17,102 nt of DNA from the NCBI GenBank assembly GCA_946481195.1, contig CAMLNG010000020.1, positions 1 to 17,102 of the forward strand. Reading direction: 5' to 3'. This DNA comes from an uncultured Chromatiaceae bacterium (GTDB lineage Bacteria; Pseudomonadota; Gammaproteobacteria; Enterobacterales; Alteromonadaceae). Shown one piece after another: positions 1 through 7,336 of the stretch; position 1 is the first letter of the stretch; the number at the start of each line of letters is the position of its first letter. The notes beneath the pieces were generated by a model. It saw only the letters and a program-made list of their open reading frames with translations. It searched no databases and was not told where the DNA came from. A program made the translations under genes and the position numbers.

Positions 1-88
1 CTGCACCGATAGGCAGCTACCGGATAAAACAGTGTAGGAGCAGGAATATGACTAACCCAAGTCAGCCGGATGATTTGTCAGAAAAATA

Positions 89-481
89 TCAGCTATTTTT
101 CCGCTGGATTAAATCCCACAGGTTGCCATACAGGTCGGCAAACACCGCAACTGTGCCGTAAGGTTCATGGCGCGGTGTTTCCTGAAACAGTACACCTGCG
201 GCCAGCATACGCTGATAATCGCGTTCAAAATCATCGGTTTGTAAAAACAACCAGACACGGCCGGCCCCCTGGCGGCCAATCATGGCCTGTTGCGTTTCAT
301 CACTGGCGCGCGCCAGTAACAGCGCAGAGCCACTGTCGCCTTGCGGCGCGACGACGACCCAGCGTTTTTGCCCTTGTGGCGTGTCTTCCAGCAGATGGAA
401 GCCCAGTTTGTTGCAGTAAAAATCGATGGCTTCTGCATAATCGCGGACCAGCAGACTGACGAGGGCAAGTTGTTGTTGCAT
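89..481 (-). CDS. VOC-fold (glyoxalase/bleomycin-resistance-like) protein
   Basis: A 130-residue protein of the vicinal oxygen chelate superfamily, the usual size for a single-module member. The two beta-alpha-beta-beta-beta halves are visible. The N-terminal half starts LALVSLLVRDYAEAIDFYCN (about residues 5-24). The C-terminal half (about 76-126) holds the typical stretch GTVAVFADLYGNLWDLIQ. The reaction cannot be read from the sequence: family members include glyoxalases, dioxygenases and antibiotic-binding proteins, and only a general VOC call is safe. The start is an ATG with AGGAA about nine bases upstream. It is the last gene of an operon, 21 nt after the response-regulator stop and on the same strand, so it is probably expressed with the two-component system. 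Fold assignment is firm, function unknown. Confidence 0.9.
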   Translation of the reverse strand: MQQQLALVSLLVRDYAEAIDFYCNKLGFHLLEDTPQGQKRWVVVAPQGDSGSALLLARASDETQQAMIGRQGAGRVWLFLQTDDFERDYQRMLAAGVLFQETPRHEPYGTVAVFADLYGNLWDLIQRKNS

Positions 482-502
482 GATTGGGAATTCCTGAAAG
501 TG

Positions 503-1138
503 TTAATGCAATAAACCAAGATCTATGGCTTTGAGTACCGCCTTGGTTCGGTCGCGCACACCGAGTTTTGCCAAAATGGCTGACACCTGATTTTTCACTG
601 TGCCTTCAGATTTAAACACGGCGCTGGCGATTTCCCGGTTACTGAAGCCGGCCGCCAGTAAACGCAGGACTTCCAACTCTTTGGGTGACAGAGATTCAGT
701 GTCAGGCAGCACATCGGCACTCTGGCGGGCCTGCAGGATACGGTCGGTCAGCGCCGGTTGCAACAAAGAACCACCGGCCGCGACTGTGCGGATCGCCTGC
801 AGCAGCGCATCAAGCGCCACATCTTTAAGCAGATAACCGCGGGCACCGGCCAGCATAGCGGTCAGTACCTGCTGATGGTCGTCAAAAGTGGTTAACATCA
901 GCACAGGTACGTGCAACCCGGCTTGTTGCAGTAAATGCAGCGCTTCGATGCCATTGACCTGTGGCATGCGGATATCCATCAGCAGCAAGTCTGGCTGGTA
1001 TTGCTGCACCAGCGCGACCACTTCGCTGCCGTCGCCGGCCTGGGCTATGACTTCAATATCTGGGTCGAGCTGCAATAAGCTGATGATGCCCTGGCGGACT
1101 AACGTCTGGTCATCAATGACAATCAGCCGGATGCTCAT
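503..1138 (-). CDS. NarL/LuxR-family response regulator
   Basis: A 211-residue cytoplasmic transcription factor. The receiver domain (about residues 4-120) has the acidic pair D9-D10, phosphoacceptor D55 in LLLMDIRMP, a threonine at 83 and the conserved lysine K105 in GYLLKDV, so it looks fully phosphorylatable. The C-terminal LuxR-type helix-turn-helix (about 148-208) reads LSPKELEVLRLLAAGFSNRE followed by a recognition helix around GTVKNQVSAILAKL. Its ATG overlaps the TGA of the upstream kinase gene (ATGA), which points to translational coupling and a cognate pair. Such regulators control genes in response to membrane or envelope signals; the DesR/LiaR-like arrangement is the nearest general match, but the target genes are not evident here. 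The VOC gene downstream is a candidate member of the same operon. Confidence 0.95.
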   Translation of the reverse strand: MSIRLIVIDDQTLVRQGIISLLQLDPDIEVIAQAGDGSEVVALVQQYQPDLLLMDIRMPQVNGIEALHLLQQAGLHVPVLMLTTFDDHQQVLTAMLAGARGYLLKDVALDALLQAIRTVAAGGSLLQPALTDRILQARQSADVLPDTESLSPKELEVLRLLAAGFSNREIASAVFKSEGTVKNQVSAILAKLGVRDRTKAVLKAIDLGLLH

Positions 1139-2343
1139 GGCGCCACCGCCGGCAACTCAATATCAATTTGCAGCTGTCGCTGTGGGTTCGACAGCAGCAA
1201 TGAACCGCCGGCCTGTTCAATCCGTTCGCGCATGCCGGTCAGACCGTTGCCCTCGAGCAGCGGCCATTGCTGCAACTGGCCATTGTCACGATAGCGGTAA
1301 TACAGTTGGTCTTTGTATTGCCAAATTTGCAGCTGGGCACTGGTCGCGCCGCTATGCCTGACTGTGTTGGTGACAGCTTCCTGACTGACCCGATACAGCA
1401 GGGCAGTGGACAGCGGATCTGCAGGCAAACCGGGCGGGATCTGCAGGTTCAGTTGCAGCTGGGGCACATTCTGCGCCAGTGCTTTGAGCTGCAACGCCAG
1501 TTGTGGCAACGCCGGTTCGCGCAGTTGCGAGACGGTGTGGCGAATTTCCTGCAGCAGTTGTTTGGCCAGATCATGGCAATGCTGAATGTGGCCGGTCAGA
1601 GCCTGCTGTGCCGTGTTATTGGCAGTATCAGCGGCGCTTAACTGGCTGCTTTGGTAGCCGGCGACCTGCAACTGGATCACCAGTGCAGTCAGATGATGGC
1701 CCAGACTGTCGTGTAAATCGCGGGCAATGCGCAAGCGTTCGGCGTCGGCAGCTTGGGTCGCCAGTTGTGACTGCGCCGCCAATAATGCGTGATGGGTTTG
1801 GGCTAAAGCCTCCCGGGCGAGCTTTTCTTCCCGTGCTTTACTCATCGCAAACATGGCAAAAAACTGAAAAGTGCCACAAACCAGAATCATCAGGCCTTCA
1901 CCGAGCCGCAATCCGTCCAGCGACTGCATGATCAGCACGGGTAATAAAGCAGGCAGGATCATCAGATATAACCAGCGCGCCGGCACAAACCAGGGCAACA
2001 GACAGCACCACAGGACACCAAGACCGGCAGCAAACCCATTGGGCGCCAGCACGGCGGTGGTTGTCAGCGCCGCCCACATTAGCATTAATGCCAAAACCGG
2101 CCGGCTTTTATCTTCACAAGCCTGACAATAATAAAATAAACCGATAAACAGCAATAAACAGACCGCACACAGCAGGCTCAACGGGTGCCAGTTGCCATAC
2201 AGCTGCATGGCAGTGCTCTGCTGAATGTAAGCAAACACCAGCCAGCTTAATACCGCGGCGAGGTTTTCTTTATGCAGCCACCGCATCGGTGGCACTGTGG
2301 CGGGCGTTTCTGCAGGCCGGGCAACAACAGGCTCAGTTATCAC
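1135..2343 (-). CDS. Membrane sensor histidine kinase (HisKA_3 / NarL-type)
   Basis: A 402-residue kinase. About six hydrophobic segments span residues 28-167 (around 28-45, 54-72, 84-100, 104-120, 124-141, 151-167), with no obvious large periplasmic domain, so sensing is probably within the membrane as in DesK-like kinases. A linker helix (168-200) leads to the HisKA_3 dimerisation domain with RIARDLHDSLGHHLTAL, phosphoacceptor H211. The ATPase domain follows: N-box QEAVTNTVRHS (N326), a D-x-G box at D353-N354-G355 and glycine-rich GNGLTGM at 365-371. It overlaps the response-regulator gene by four bases. The chosen start is a GTG with only a weak ribosome binding site; an ATG at 2286 (residue 20) just before the first helix is a plausible alternative. 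The signal is unknown. Confidence 0.93.
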   Translation of the reverse strand: MITEPVVARPAETPATVPPMRWLHKENLAAVLSWLVFAYIQQSTAMQLYGNWHPLSLLCAVCLLLFIGLFYYCQACEDKSRPVLALMLMWAALTTTAVLAPNGFAAGLGVLWCCLLPWFVPARWLYLMILPALLPVLIMQSLDGLRLGEGLMILVCGTFQFFAMFAMSKAREEKLAREALAQTHHALLAAQSQLATQAADAERLRIARDLHDSLGHHLTALVIQLQVAGYQSSQLSAADTANNTAQQALTGHIQHCHDLAKQLLQEIRHTVSQLREPALPQLALQLKALAQNVPQLQLNLQIPPGLPADPLSTALLYRVSQEAVTNTVRHSGATSAQLQIWQYKDQLYYRYRDNGQLQQWPLLEGNGLTGMRERIEQAGGSLLLSNPQRQLQIDIELPAVAP

Positions 2344-2407
2344 AATTTCGTGCTCAGGATTAAACAGGTTTCGCAGTATGCGTGAGGCCTGGTGATGCCG
2401 GCAATAG

Positions 2408-2441
2408 GCCAGAAGTCATAGTGCCGAAGATGACTTCTGGC
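2408..2441. promoter_or_regulatory. Perfect 12-bp inverted repeat in divergent intergenic region
   Basis: The arms GCCAGAAGTCAT (2408-2419) and ATGACTTCTGGC (2430-2441) are exact reverse complements around a 10-nt spacer. The element lies in the 165-bp region between the divergently read histidine-kinase gene (minus) and the DUF2306-like membrane protein gene (plus). No T-run follows on either strand, so it does not look like an intrinsic terminator. An operator for a dimeric regulator, possibly the neighbouring response regulator, or an mRNA leader hairpin are the two readings I consider possible. Confidence 0.5.
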
Positions 2442-2508
2442 ACTGTGCCGGTCAGTGCAAAAGCCGCATGCTGGCTGCGTCATCAATAGAATCGCCAGGA
2501 GGCATTCC

Positions 2509-3258
2509 ATGCAAATGTTGCATCAGTGGTTATTAGTTTTACATGTAGTTTGTGGCGCGCTGGCGTTGTTTGTGTTCTGGGGGCCAATGCTGGCGAAAAA
2601 AGGCAGTCCATGGCATGTGCGCAGCGGTCGCTGGTACAGCACTTTGATGTATCTGATTTGTGGCGCCGGTATGCTGATGTGCGCATTGGTACTGGCCGCA
2701 CCGCTGGTGGTCAAAGCGGCGGATTTGCGTGTCGGTCAGGACCCACAGGTGTTTGCTGAGCGGGTGCGGCAGATGTCTGGGTTTTTACTGTTGCTGTGTT
2801 TGCTGGCGCTGATGAATTTACGCCAGGGATTGTTGGCGTTGCAGGCCGGGCCAGAGCGCCTGGCGCTTAAGAACTGGTCGCATCAGGCTTTGGTCGTGCT
2901 GACGCTTGGCTACGCCATCTGGACTTTATGGCAGGCAGTACCGCGCCAGTTTGTGCTGGGGCAGATTTTTGGCGCTATCGCATTATTCAGCAGCATCGGT
3001 TGCCTGCGTTACATTCACACAGCCAGCGTCGAAAGATCAGCGATTTTAAAAGAACATATCGGCAATATGCTGGCATCAGCGATTGCCATCTTTACCGCGT
3101 TTTTTGCTTTTGGTGGCCGTAAAGTGCTGGATTTTGGCCCGGAGCTGCAACTCATCAGCTGGGTGTTACCGTCGGTGTTAGGTATTGCCGCCACCCTCTG
3201 GTACAACAAACGTTATGTAAAAGCCCGCACTGGCCTCAAGACGGCAGCGGTACGCTGA
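2509..3258 (+). CDS. DUF2306-like integral membrane protein
   Basis: A 249-residue, very hydrophobic protein with about seven predicted membrane helices and short loops. The N-terminal region, with HVVCGALALFVFWGPMLAKK followed by HVRSGRWYSTLMYL, resembles the DUF2306 pattern (His in helix 1, a GP turn, then H-x(2,3)-G-x-x-Y before helix 2). No catalytic motif is visible and the function of this family is unknown. I chose the ATG at 2509 because AGGAGG lies eight bases upstream (2498-2503); the frame is open further up to a GTG at 2455, but that would add an 18-residue polar stretch without a good ribosome binding site. The gene stands alone, divergent from the sensor kinase operon, and a small acidic-protein gene begins 37 bases downstream. 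Confidence 0.75.
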   Translation: MQMLHQWLLVLHVVCGALALFVFWGPMLAKKGSPWHVRSGRWYSTLMYLICGAGMLMCALVLAAPLVVKAADLRVGQDPQVFAERVRQMSGFLLLLCLLALMNLRQGLLALQAGPERLALKNWSHQALVVLTLGYAIWTLWQAVPRQFVLGQIFGAIALFSSIGCLRYIHTASVERSAILKEHIGNMLASAIAIFTAFFAFGGRKVLDFGPELQLISWVLPSVLGIAATLWYNKRYVKARTGLKTAAVR

Positions 3259-3295
3259 GATATACTGCGGGCCGGTAAATTTGCGGGGACTTGTG

Positions 3296-3622
3296 ATGAC
3301 AGACAGCTTAGAACTCTGGTCGATGGATGAACTTTGTGACCATGCGTTTGCGATATTTGAAGAATTGGCCAGTGAGAATTTGAGTGCTGAAGATTACGCC
3401 CTGTATCAGCAACATTATGAAAGCCGGGCTTATGTGGATTTAGTACCGGCCGGCGAAGACTGGCTGGAGCTGATTGGGGCAGAGCTCGACCCGGAGCTGC
3501 ATCTCGAAGCACTGATTGGCCTCAGCGGCACTGATGGTGCAGCTGATTTAGTCTTAGCGCGTATTCTGCTGAGCCGGGAAAAACACGACGCGCTGTGCCA
3601 TGCGCAGTGGCGTGGGCAGTAA
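3296..3622 (+). CDS. Small acidic hypothetical protein
   Basis: A 108-residue soluble protein, strongly acidic (many D and E), apparently all helical, with no signal peptide, cysteine motif or known domain that I recognise. It begins MTDSLELWSMDELCDHAFAI. The start is set by GGGGA (3286-3290) about five bases before an ATG. A TATACT hexamer at 3261-3266 sits at a distance that would suit a -10 box, but I see no good -35. It is followed after five bases by the HutD-family gene, so the two are probably co-transcribed and translationally linked. A general resemblance to small acidic adaptor-like proteins such as YfcL was considered, but the characteristic residues do not match. Function unknown. 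Confidence 0.7.
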   Translation: MTDSLELWSMDELCDHAFAIFEELASENLSAEDYALYQQHYESRAYVDLVPAGEDWLELIGAELDPELHLEALIGLSGTDGAADLVLARILLSREKHDALCHAQWRGQ

Positions 3623-3627
3623 GCGGC

Positions 3628-4269
3628 GTGATCAATTCAGCAGCCAATAACAAACCATCCTGCGCAGCGCTTATTCCGGCCTCAGAGCAGGCGGTGACCC
3701 AATGGGCCGGCGGTGAAACCCGGCAACTGGCGATTAGCCCGGCCGGGGCCAGCGTTGCTGCCCGTGATTTTCACTGGCGCTTCAGTACGGCTACCGTATT
3801 GCAATCTGGCCCTTTCACAACCTTTGATGGTTACACCCGTTATCTGGCGATACGCAGTGGCGCAGGCCTTGAGTTGGCGGTGACAGCACCAGGTGCGCCC
3901 CAGCACCGGATGCAGCTGACCAGTCCACAGCATCAGGCCTGTTTTGCCGGTGCAGCTGATACTTCTGCCGAGCTGCTCGACGGACCGGTGCGTGATATTA
4001 ATCTGATGTTGTCGGCCGGCCTGCATGGTGGTTTGCGGGCACTGCAAGTTCTGGCGCAGCAACCTTTGTTATTGACCGGTGTGACCAACACCAGTTGGTT
4101 GCTGTATGCGGATGCTTTGCCAGCAGATCAGCGTATTCAGGTACAAAGTGGATCGCAGCAGTGGCTTCTGGCGGCTGGTGATGTGCTGATCTTACCTTTG
4201 GCGAACTGCATTTTATCCGCCTCTGTCGATTGTGGTTTGGTTGCGGCCTGGCTCGCACCTGCGCCATAA
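3628..4269 (+). CDS. HutD/Ves-family protein (cupin-like)
   Basis: A protein of about 213 residues with the HutD/Ves pattern: a tryptophan and glycine-rich opening (W26-AGGETRQLAI), then FHWRFSTATVLQSGPFTTFDGYTRYLAI, a loop on which the family is built, and later the signature LLDGPVRDINLML. The family has a double-stranded beta-helix (bicupin) fold; HutD is linked to histidine utilisation, and E. coli Ves to cold response, but the biochemical role is not established. No hut genes are in this window, so a histidine role is not supported by context. The GTG at 3628 is preferred because it lies five bases after the preceding stop; a GTG at 3595 would overlap that gene by 28 bases. The canonical WKNGGG opening is altered to WAGGE. 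Start uncertain, family likely. Confidence 0.8.
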   Translation: MINSAANNKPSCAALIPASEQAVTQWAGGETRQLAISPAGASVAARDFHWRFSTATVLQSGPFTTFDGYTRYLAIRSGAGLELAVTAPGAPQHRMQLTSPQHQACFAGAADTSAELLDGPVRDINLMLSAGLHGGLRALQVLAQQPLLLTGVTNTSWLLYADALPADQRIQVQSGSQQWLLAAGDVLILPLANCILSASVDCGLVAAWLAPAP

Positions 4270-4384
4270 AATCTGCTGGTTGGTGCTGTAGTAGGAATTT
4301 TCTGTCTATCGGTGGCAGAATGTTCTGGTGCCTGGACGTTGTTTTTGGCAAGCTCAGGTTTATCTTTGATCTGAGCCTACCGTC

Positions 4385-5590
4385 ATGATGCTGCTCCACA
4401 CGCTGATCTCACCGCATTTTTCTTTTATTAGCGCTGCTTGTTTACCCGGCAAGTATTGGCTGGCATTGTTGATGATGACAGTGTTGTCGGCAGCCCCGGC
4501 CGCCGCAGCTGATTCGCAAGTAAAACCTTCCTCTACGCCAGCGTTACTGGCCGCCGATTTACGCTTGCCAATCAACGCCAGTGCTTTGCCGGAAGCCACG
4601 AATGGTAACTTTGCCCTGTGGCAGCAGCAGGCAAAAACGCTGCTCAACAATGCATTGTTACTGCCGCCCGCAGACCCATCCCTTATTGCCGCAGCAATAC
4701 GGATCCATCCTCAACACAACATCAACCCGGAACAGTGGCGCCTGCAGTTATGGCAACCACTGGATTTATATCTGTATAAACCGGTGAACCTGCGTCAGGG
4801 CCCAGTCAACGCGGTGATTTTGCTGCATGACCACGGTGCTGAATTTCGCATCGGCAAAGACAAATGGCTGCCGCCCGGGCTAAGCGACCAGCCTGAACTG
4901 GTAAGTCAGTGGCAGCAGAAGTATTTTGATGGTGTCGCTATTGCTGAACTGTTGCGGGCGCAGGGATATCTGGTATTGCTGGCGGATGCGCCGGGTTTTG
5001 GTGCGCGTGGGCCGATTAAATATGCCGAACAGCAGCAGCTGGCTGCCAATTTACAGGCGCAGGGGGTAAGTCTTGCTGGCCTGATGGCGCGGGAAGATGA
5101 AGCCGCAGCTGCCTTTTTGGCGCGCCAACCGGGAGTGAAGGGCGTTGCTGCAGTTGGGTTTTCAATGGGCGGGTTTCGCGCCTGGCAGCTGGCGGCTTTG
5201 TCTGCGGATGTGGATGCGGCAGTCAGTGTTGGTTGGTTCAACAGCCTGCGGTTTTTGCGGGAACCGGATAATAACTTCAGCCGTGGTCAAACTGCTTTTT
5301 ACCTGATCCACCCGGGGCTGTACCTGCGGTTAGATTTGCCCGACATCGCGGCACTGGCTGCGCCAAAACCAATGTTGTTCCTGCACGGCGAGCATGACGC
5401 ATTGATGCCGCCCGCGCAGGTCAACGTGGCTTTTCAACAGCTTAAAAGCCGTTACCAGCAATGTGGCGCGCCAGCACCACAGTTTGTGCTGGCGAAGGAC
5501 GAAGGACATAGGTTTGGCCATCTGTTACAACAACAGCTGCTGCACTGGCTGGCGCAGCTTCAGTTACCGGAAGGGGATTGCAAAAGCTGA
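4385..5590 (+). CDS. Exported alpha/beta hydrolase (dienelactone hydrolase/esterase-like)
   Basis: A 401-residue protein with a long N-terminal export signal: after about 23 residues a hydrophobic core YWLALLMMTVLSAAPAAAA (24-42) ends in an Ala-rich cleavage region, so the mature enzyme is probably periplasmic. The catalytic domain shows an oxyanion-side HDHG (148-151), nucleophile elbow GFSMGG with S260, an acid D338 in LFLHGEHDALMPP, and H375 in DEGHRFGH, giving a complete Ser-Asp-His triad in the right order. Family members are esterases, dienelactone hydrolases or prolyl-oligopeptidase-like enzymes; the substrate cannot be told. The ATG pair at 4385/4388 lacks a strong ribosome binding site, so the start is less certain. 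The 3' end overlaps the S1/P1 nuclease gene on the opposite strand by 31 bases. Confidence 0.88.
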   Translation: MMLLHTLISPHFSFISAACLPGKYWLALLMMTVLSAAPAAAADSQVKPSSTPALLAADLRLPINASALPEATNGNFALWQQQAKTLLNNALLLPPADPSLIAAAIRIHPQHNINPEQWRLQLWQPLDLYLYKPVNLRQGPVNAVILLHDHGAEFRIGKDKWLPPGLSDQPELVSQWQQKYFDGVAIAELLRAQGYLVLLADAPGFGARGPIKYAEQQQLAANLQAQGVSLAGLMAREDEAAAAFLARQPGVKGVAAVGFSMGGFRAWQLAALSADVDAAVSVGWFNSLRFLREPDNNFSRGQTAFYLIHPGLYLRLDLPDIAALAAPKPMLFLHGEHDALMPPAQVNVAFQQLKSRYQQCGAPAPQFVLAKDEGHRFGHLLQQQLLHWLAQLQLPEGDCKS

Positions 5591-6360
5591 TCCAGCTGCC
5601 AGGCCAGCCGCACAGCCGCCTGCAGCAGCCGTTGTTCGATAACCGGACCGTCGCGGTCCAGTTCCGGCTGACTGAATAACATACCGGGTTTGTAACTTTG
5701 ATAAATACGCCGGGTCTGGGTCAGTGATTGCTGCGCCCATACTGCCGGACTGGCACTTTGCCACTGCCGGACAGTCATGGTTTTTTGTGCTGCCAGTTTG
5801 CCCGCAGCCAGTTGTTGATTGTCGGTATAGCCGAGACTTTTCAGCATCGCCGTGTCCCAGATCCCGTGCAGATTTGATGGCTTTCCAAAGTAATAAACTG
5901 CGGTTTTATTACCGCCCTGATCGTCAGCATAACTGACATGCAGCGGCTGGTGCAGGTCGGCGATAAAATGACTGTAAAACAACAATGCTTCGGCCCGTTG
6001 CCGGCTGGTGCCGCTTTGTTTTAACAGGGCGGCATAATGTGCAATTGCGCTCAGCAGGCAACCTTTGGCGGCACAGTCTGTCGGTTTGACCTGTTGTTGC
6101 TGGCGTGGCACGTTCAGGTAGTGAAATGGGGTCGTGAACTGATAAGCCGGTTCACGCCGCGCTTCATCCGGCCAGACACACCCCTGCGCAAATTGTCGTT
6201 CCGGGCCAACCGCCAGCAAAGCATCAATCTGTTGCCTGGTGTCAGCTTTTACCAGTTGATAGGCCAGGCTGCACACTTGCTGATGGCCGATGCTGCCAAA
6301 GGCCAGCGCTTTGCCGGGCAGCCACAACAACATCAGTCCAATCAAAAACCGCAAACGCAT
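5560..6360 (-). CDS. Exported S1/P1-type zinc nuclease
   Basis: A 266-residue phospholipase C/P1 nuclease-fold enzyme that would cut single-stranded nucleic acid or nucleotides outside the cytoplasm. A signal peptide (residues 1-20, ending GKALA) precedes the mature start FGSIGHQQV. Counting from F21 as mature residue 1, zinc ligands fall as expected from P1 nuclease: H6, D45 (WPDEAR), H60 (PFHYLNVP), then H111 and D115 (SHFIADLHQPLH), H121, H145 (NLHGIWD) and D149. The mature first residue is Phe where P1/S1 enzymes normally have Trp. The ATG at 6360 has GGAGGA five bases upstream and overlaps the rlmJ stop by one base (TAATG), so translation is likely coupled to rlmJ; a longer frame upstream lies inside rlmJ and is not needed. 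Confidence 0.92.
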   Translation of the reverse strand: MRLRFLIGLMLLWLPGKALAFGSIGHQQVCSLAYQLVKADTRQQIDALLAVGPERQFAQGCVWPDEARREPAYQFTTPFHYLNVPRQQQQVKPTDCAAKGCLLSAIAHYAALLKQSGTSRQRAEALLFYSHFIADLHQPLHVSYADDQGGNKTAVYYFGKPSNLHGIWDTAMLKSLGYTDNQQLAAGKLAAQKTMTVRQWQSASPAVWAQQSLTQTRRIYQSYKPGMLFSQPELDRDGPVIEQRLLQAAVRLAWQLDQLLQSPSGN

Positions 6361-7196
6361 TATTCCTCCACCAGCTGGCGGACTGTCCATTGCACCGAAG
6401 ACCCCAGCAAGGGCGCTAACTCGCTCAGTGCATCTTTCATTTCAGCGGCGAGCGTATAAGGTGGATTGATCACCAGCATGCCGCTGCCGGTCATGCCAAA
6501 ACCGCTGCTGTCTGGCAGCGGGCAAAGTTCAATCCGCAGTTGATTGCGAATACCTGTGCCGACAATTGCATCAATCACCGCTTCAATACTGGCGCGCTCA
6601 ATCACCGGGTACCAGATGGCAAAAGTGCCTTGCGGAAAACGCTGTACGCCTTGCTGCAGACCTTTGACCAGATCCTGATATTCAGTTTTCAGCTCGTAAG
6701 GCGGGTCAATCAATACCAGACCACGTTTGTGTAGTGGCGGTAACATGGCGCGCAGACCGGCATAAGCGTCCATTTTTTCAATGCGGCAGTGCCGGCGGCC
6801 GTCAAACTGGGTTTGTAATAACGGAAAATCGGCCGGATGCAGTTCGGTCGCCTGGATACTGTCACCGTCGCGCAGCAGCAGCCGGGCGATGCCGGGAGAG
6901 CCGGGGTAAAACTGCAGCTGACCGTCCGGATTCAGCTGGCGCACCAGCTCGAGATAGGTCTGTAATGCCGTATTGCTGGCCTGATAGCTGAACAGCTTGC
7001 CGATACCAGTTTGGTATTCACTGGTCTTTTGTGCATGTGTACTGTCCAGACTATATAAACCCGCACCAGCGTGAGTGTCGTGATAGCAAAACGGTTTATC
7101 TTTTTTCTTTAAATACATCAGGATAGCGACTTCTACCAGATGTTTAACTACATCGGCATGATTGCCGGCATGAAAACTGTGACGGTAACTGAGCAT
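6360..7196 (-). CDS. rlmJ: 23S rRNA (adenine(2030)-N6)-methyltransferase RlmJ
   Basis: A 278-residue enzyme that uses S-adenosylmethionine to methylate A2030 of 23S rRNA. The N-terminus MLSYRHSFHAGNHADVVKHL is nearly identical to that of E. coli RlmJ and fixes the start at 7196; an in-frame extension to 7217 is discarded. The cofactor-binding motif is DTHAGAGLYSL (about 40-50), and the catalytic N6-adenine methyltransferase motif is IDPPYE with D164, the same position as in E. coli. Length matches the family (about 280). It is the first gene of a likely two-gene operon with the S1/P1 nuclease and is divergent from the TrmH-family gene, 140 bp away, which is another RNA methyltransferase. Confidence 0.97.
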   Translation of the reverse strand: MLSYRHSFHAGNHADVVKHLVEVAILMYLKKKDKPFCYHDTHAGAGLYSLDSTHAQKTSEYQTGIGKLFSYQASNTALQTYLELVRQLNPDGQLQFYPGSPGIARLLLRDGDSIQATELHPADFPLLQTQFDGRRHCRIEKMDAYAGLRAMLPPLHKRGLVLIDPPYELKTEYQDLVKGLQQGVQRFPQGTFAIWYPVIERASIEAVIDAIVGTGIRNQLRIELCPLPDSSGFGMTGSGMLVINPPYTLAAEMKDALSELAPLLGSSVQWTVRQLVEE

Positions 7197-7336
7197 AAAT
7201 ATTCCGAAACGGCGCAAATTGGCGCCAGCTTACTGCAGCCGATGACAAACTCAAGTCTTTCTTCGATACCGCACCGTTTTGCGTTAAACTGAGCACCTTC
7301 CCGGGCTGCAGGCCCGTCAGTGACAGGACCAACATC

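Noticed and set aside
48..161. 37-codon plus-strand reading frame (MTNPSQPDDLSEKYQLFFRW...) with GGAG upstream
   Set aside because: It overlaps the VOC gene antisense by 73 bases, and the second half is a shadow of that gene. The first 14 codons look protein-like and could be a truncated gene start, but nothing else supports it.
888..1361. 157-codon plus-strand frame over the response-regulator and kinase genes
   Set aside because: Antisense to two clearly conserved genes, and Ser/Ala/Cys-rich as expected from shadow reading.
4343..4377. GCTCAG/CTGAGC repeat ahead of the alpha/beta hydrolase as an operator or terminator
   Set aside because: Only six pairs with a 13-nt loop and no T-run; too weak to call.
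7302..7316. CGGGC/GCCCG small hairpin before the TrmH-family start
   Set aside because: A 5-bp stem is expected by chance; kept only as a note.
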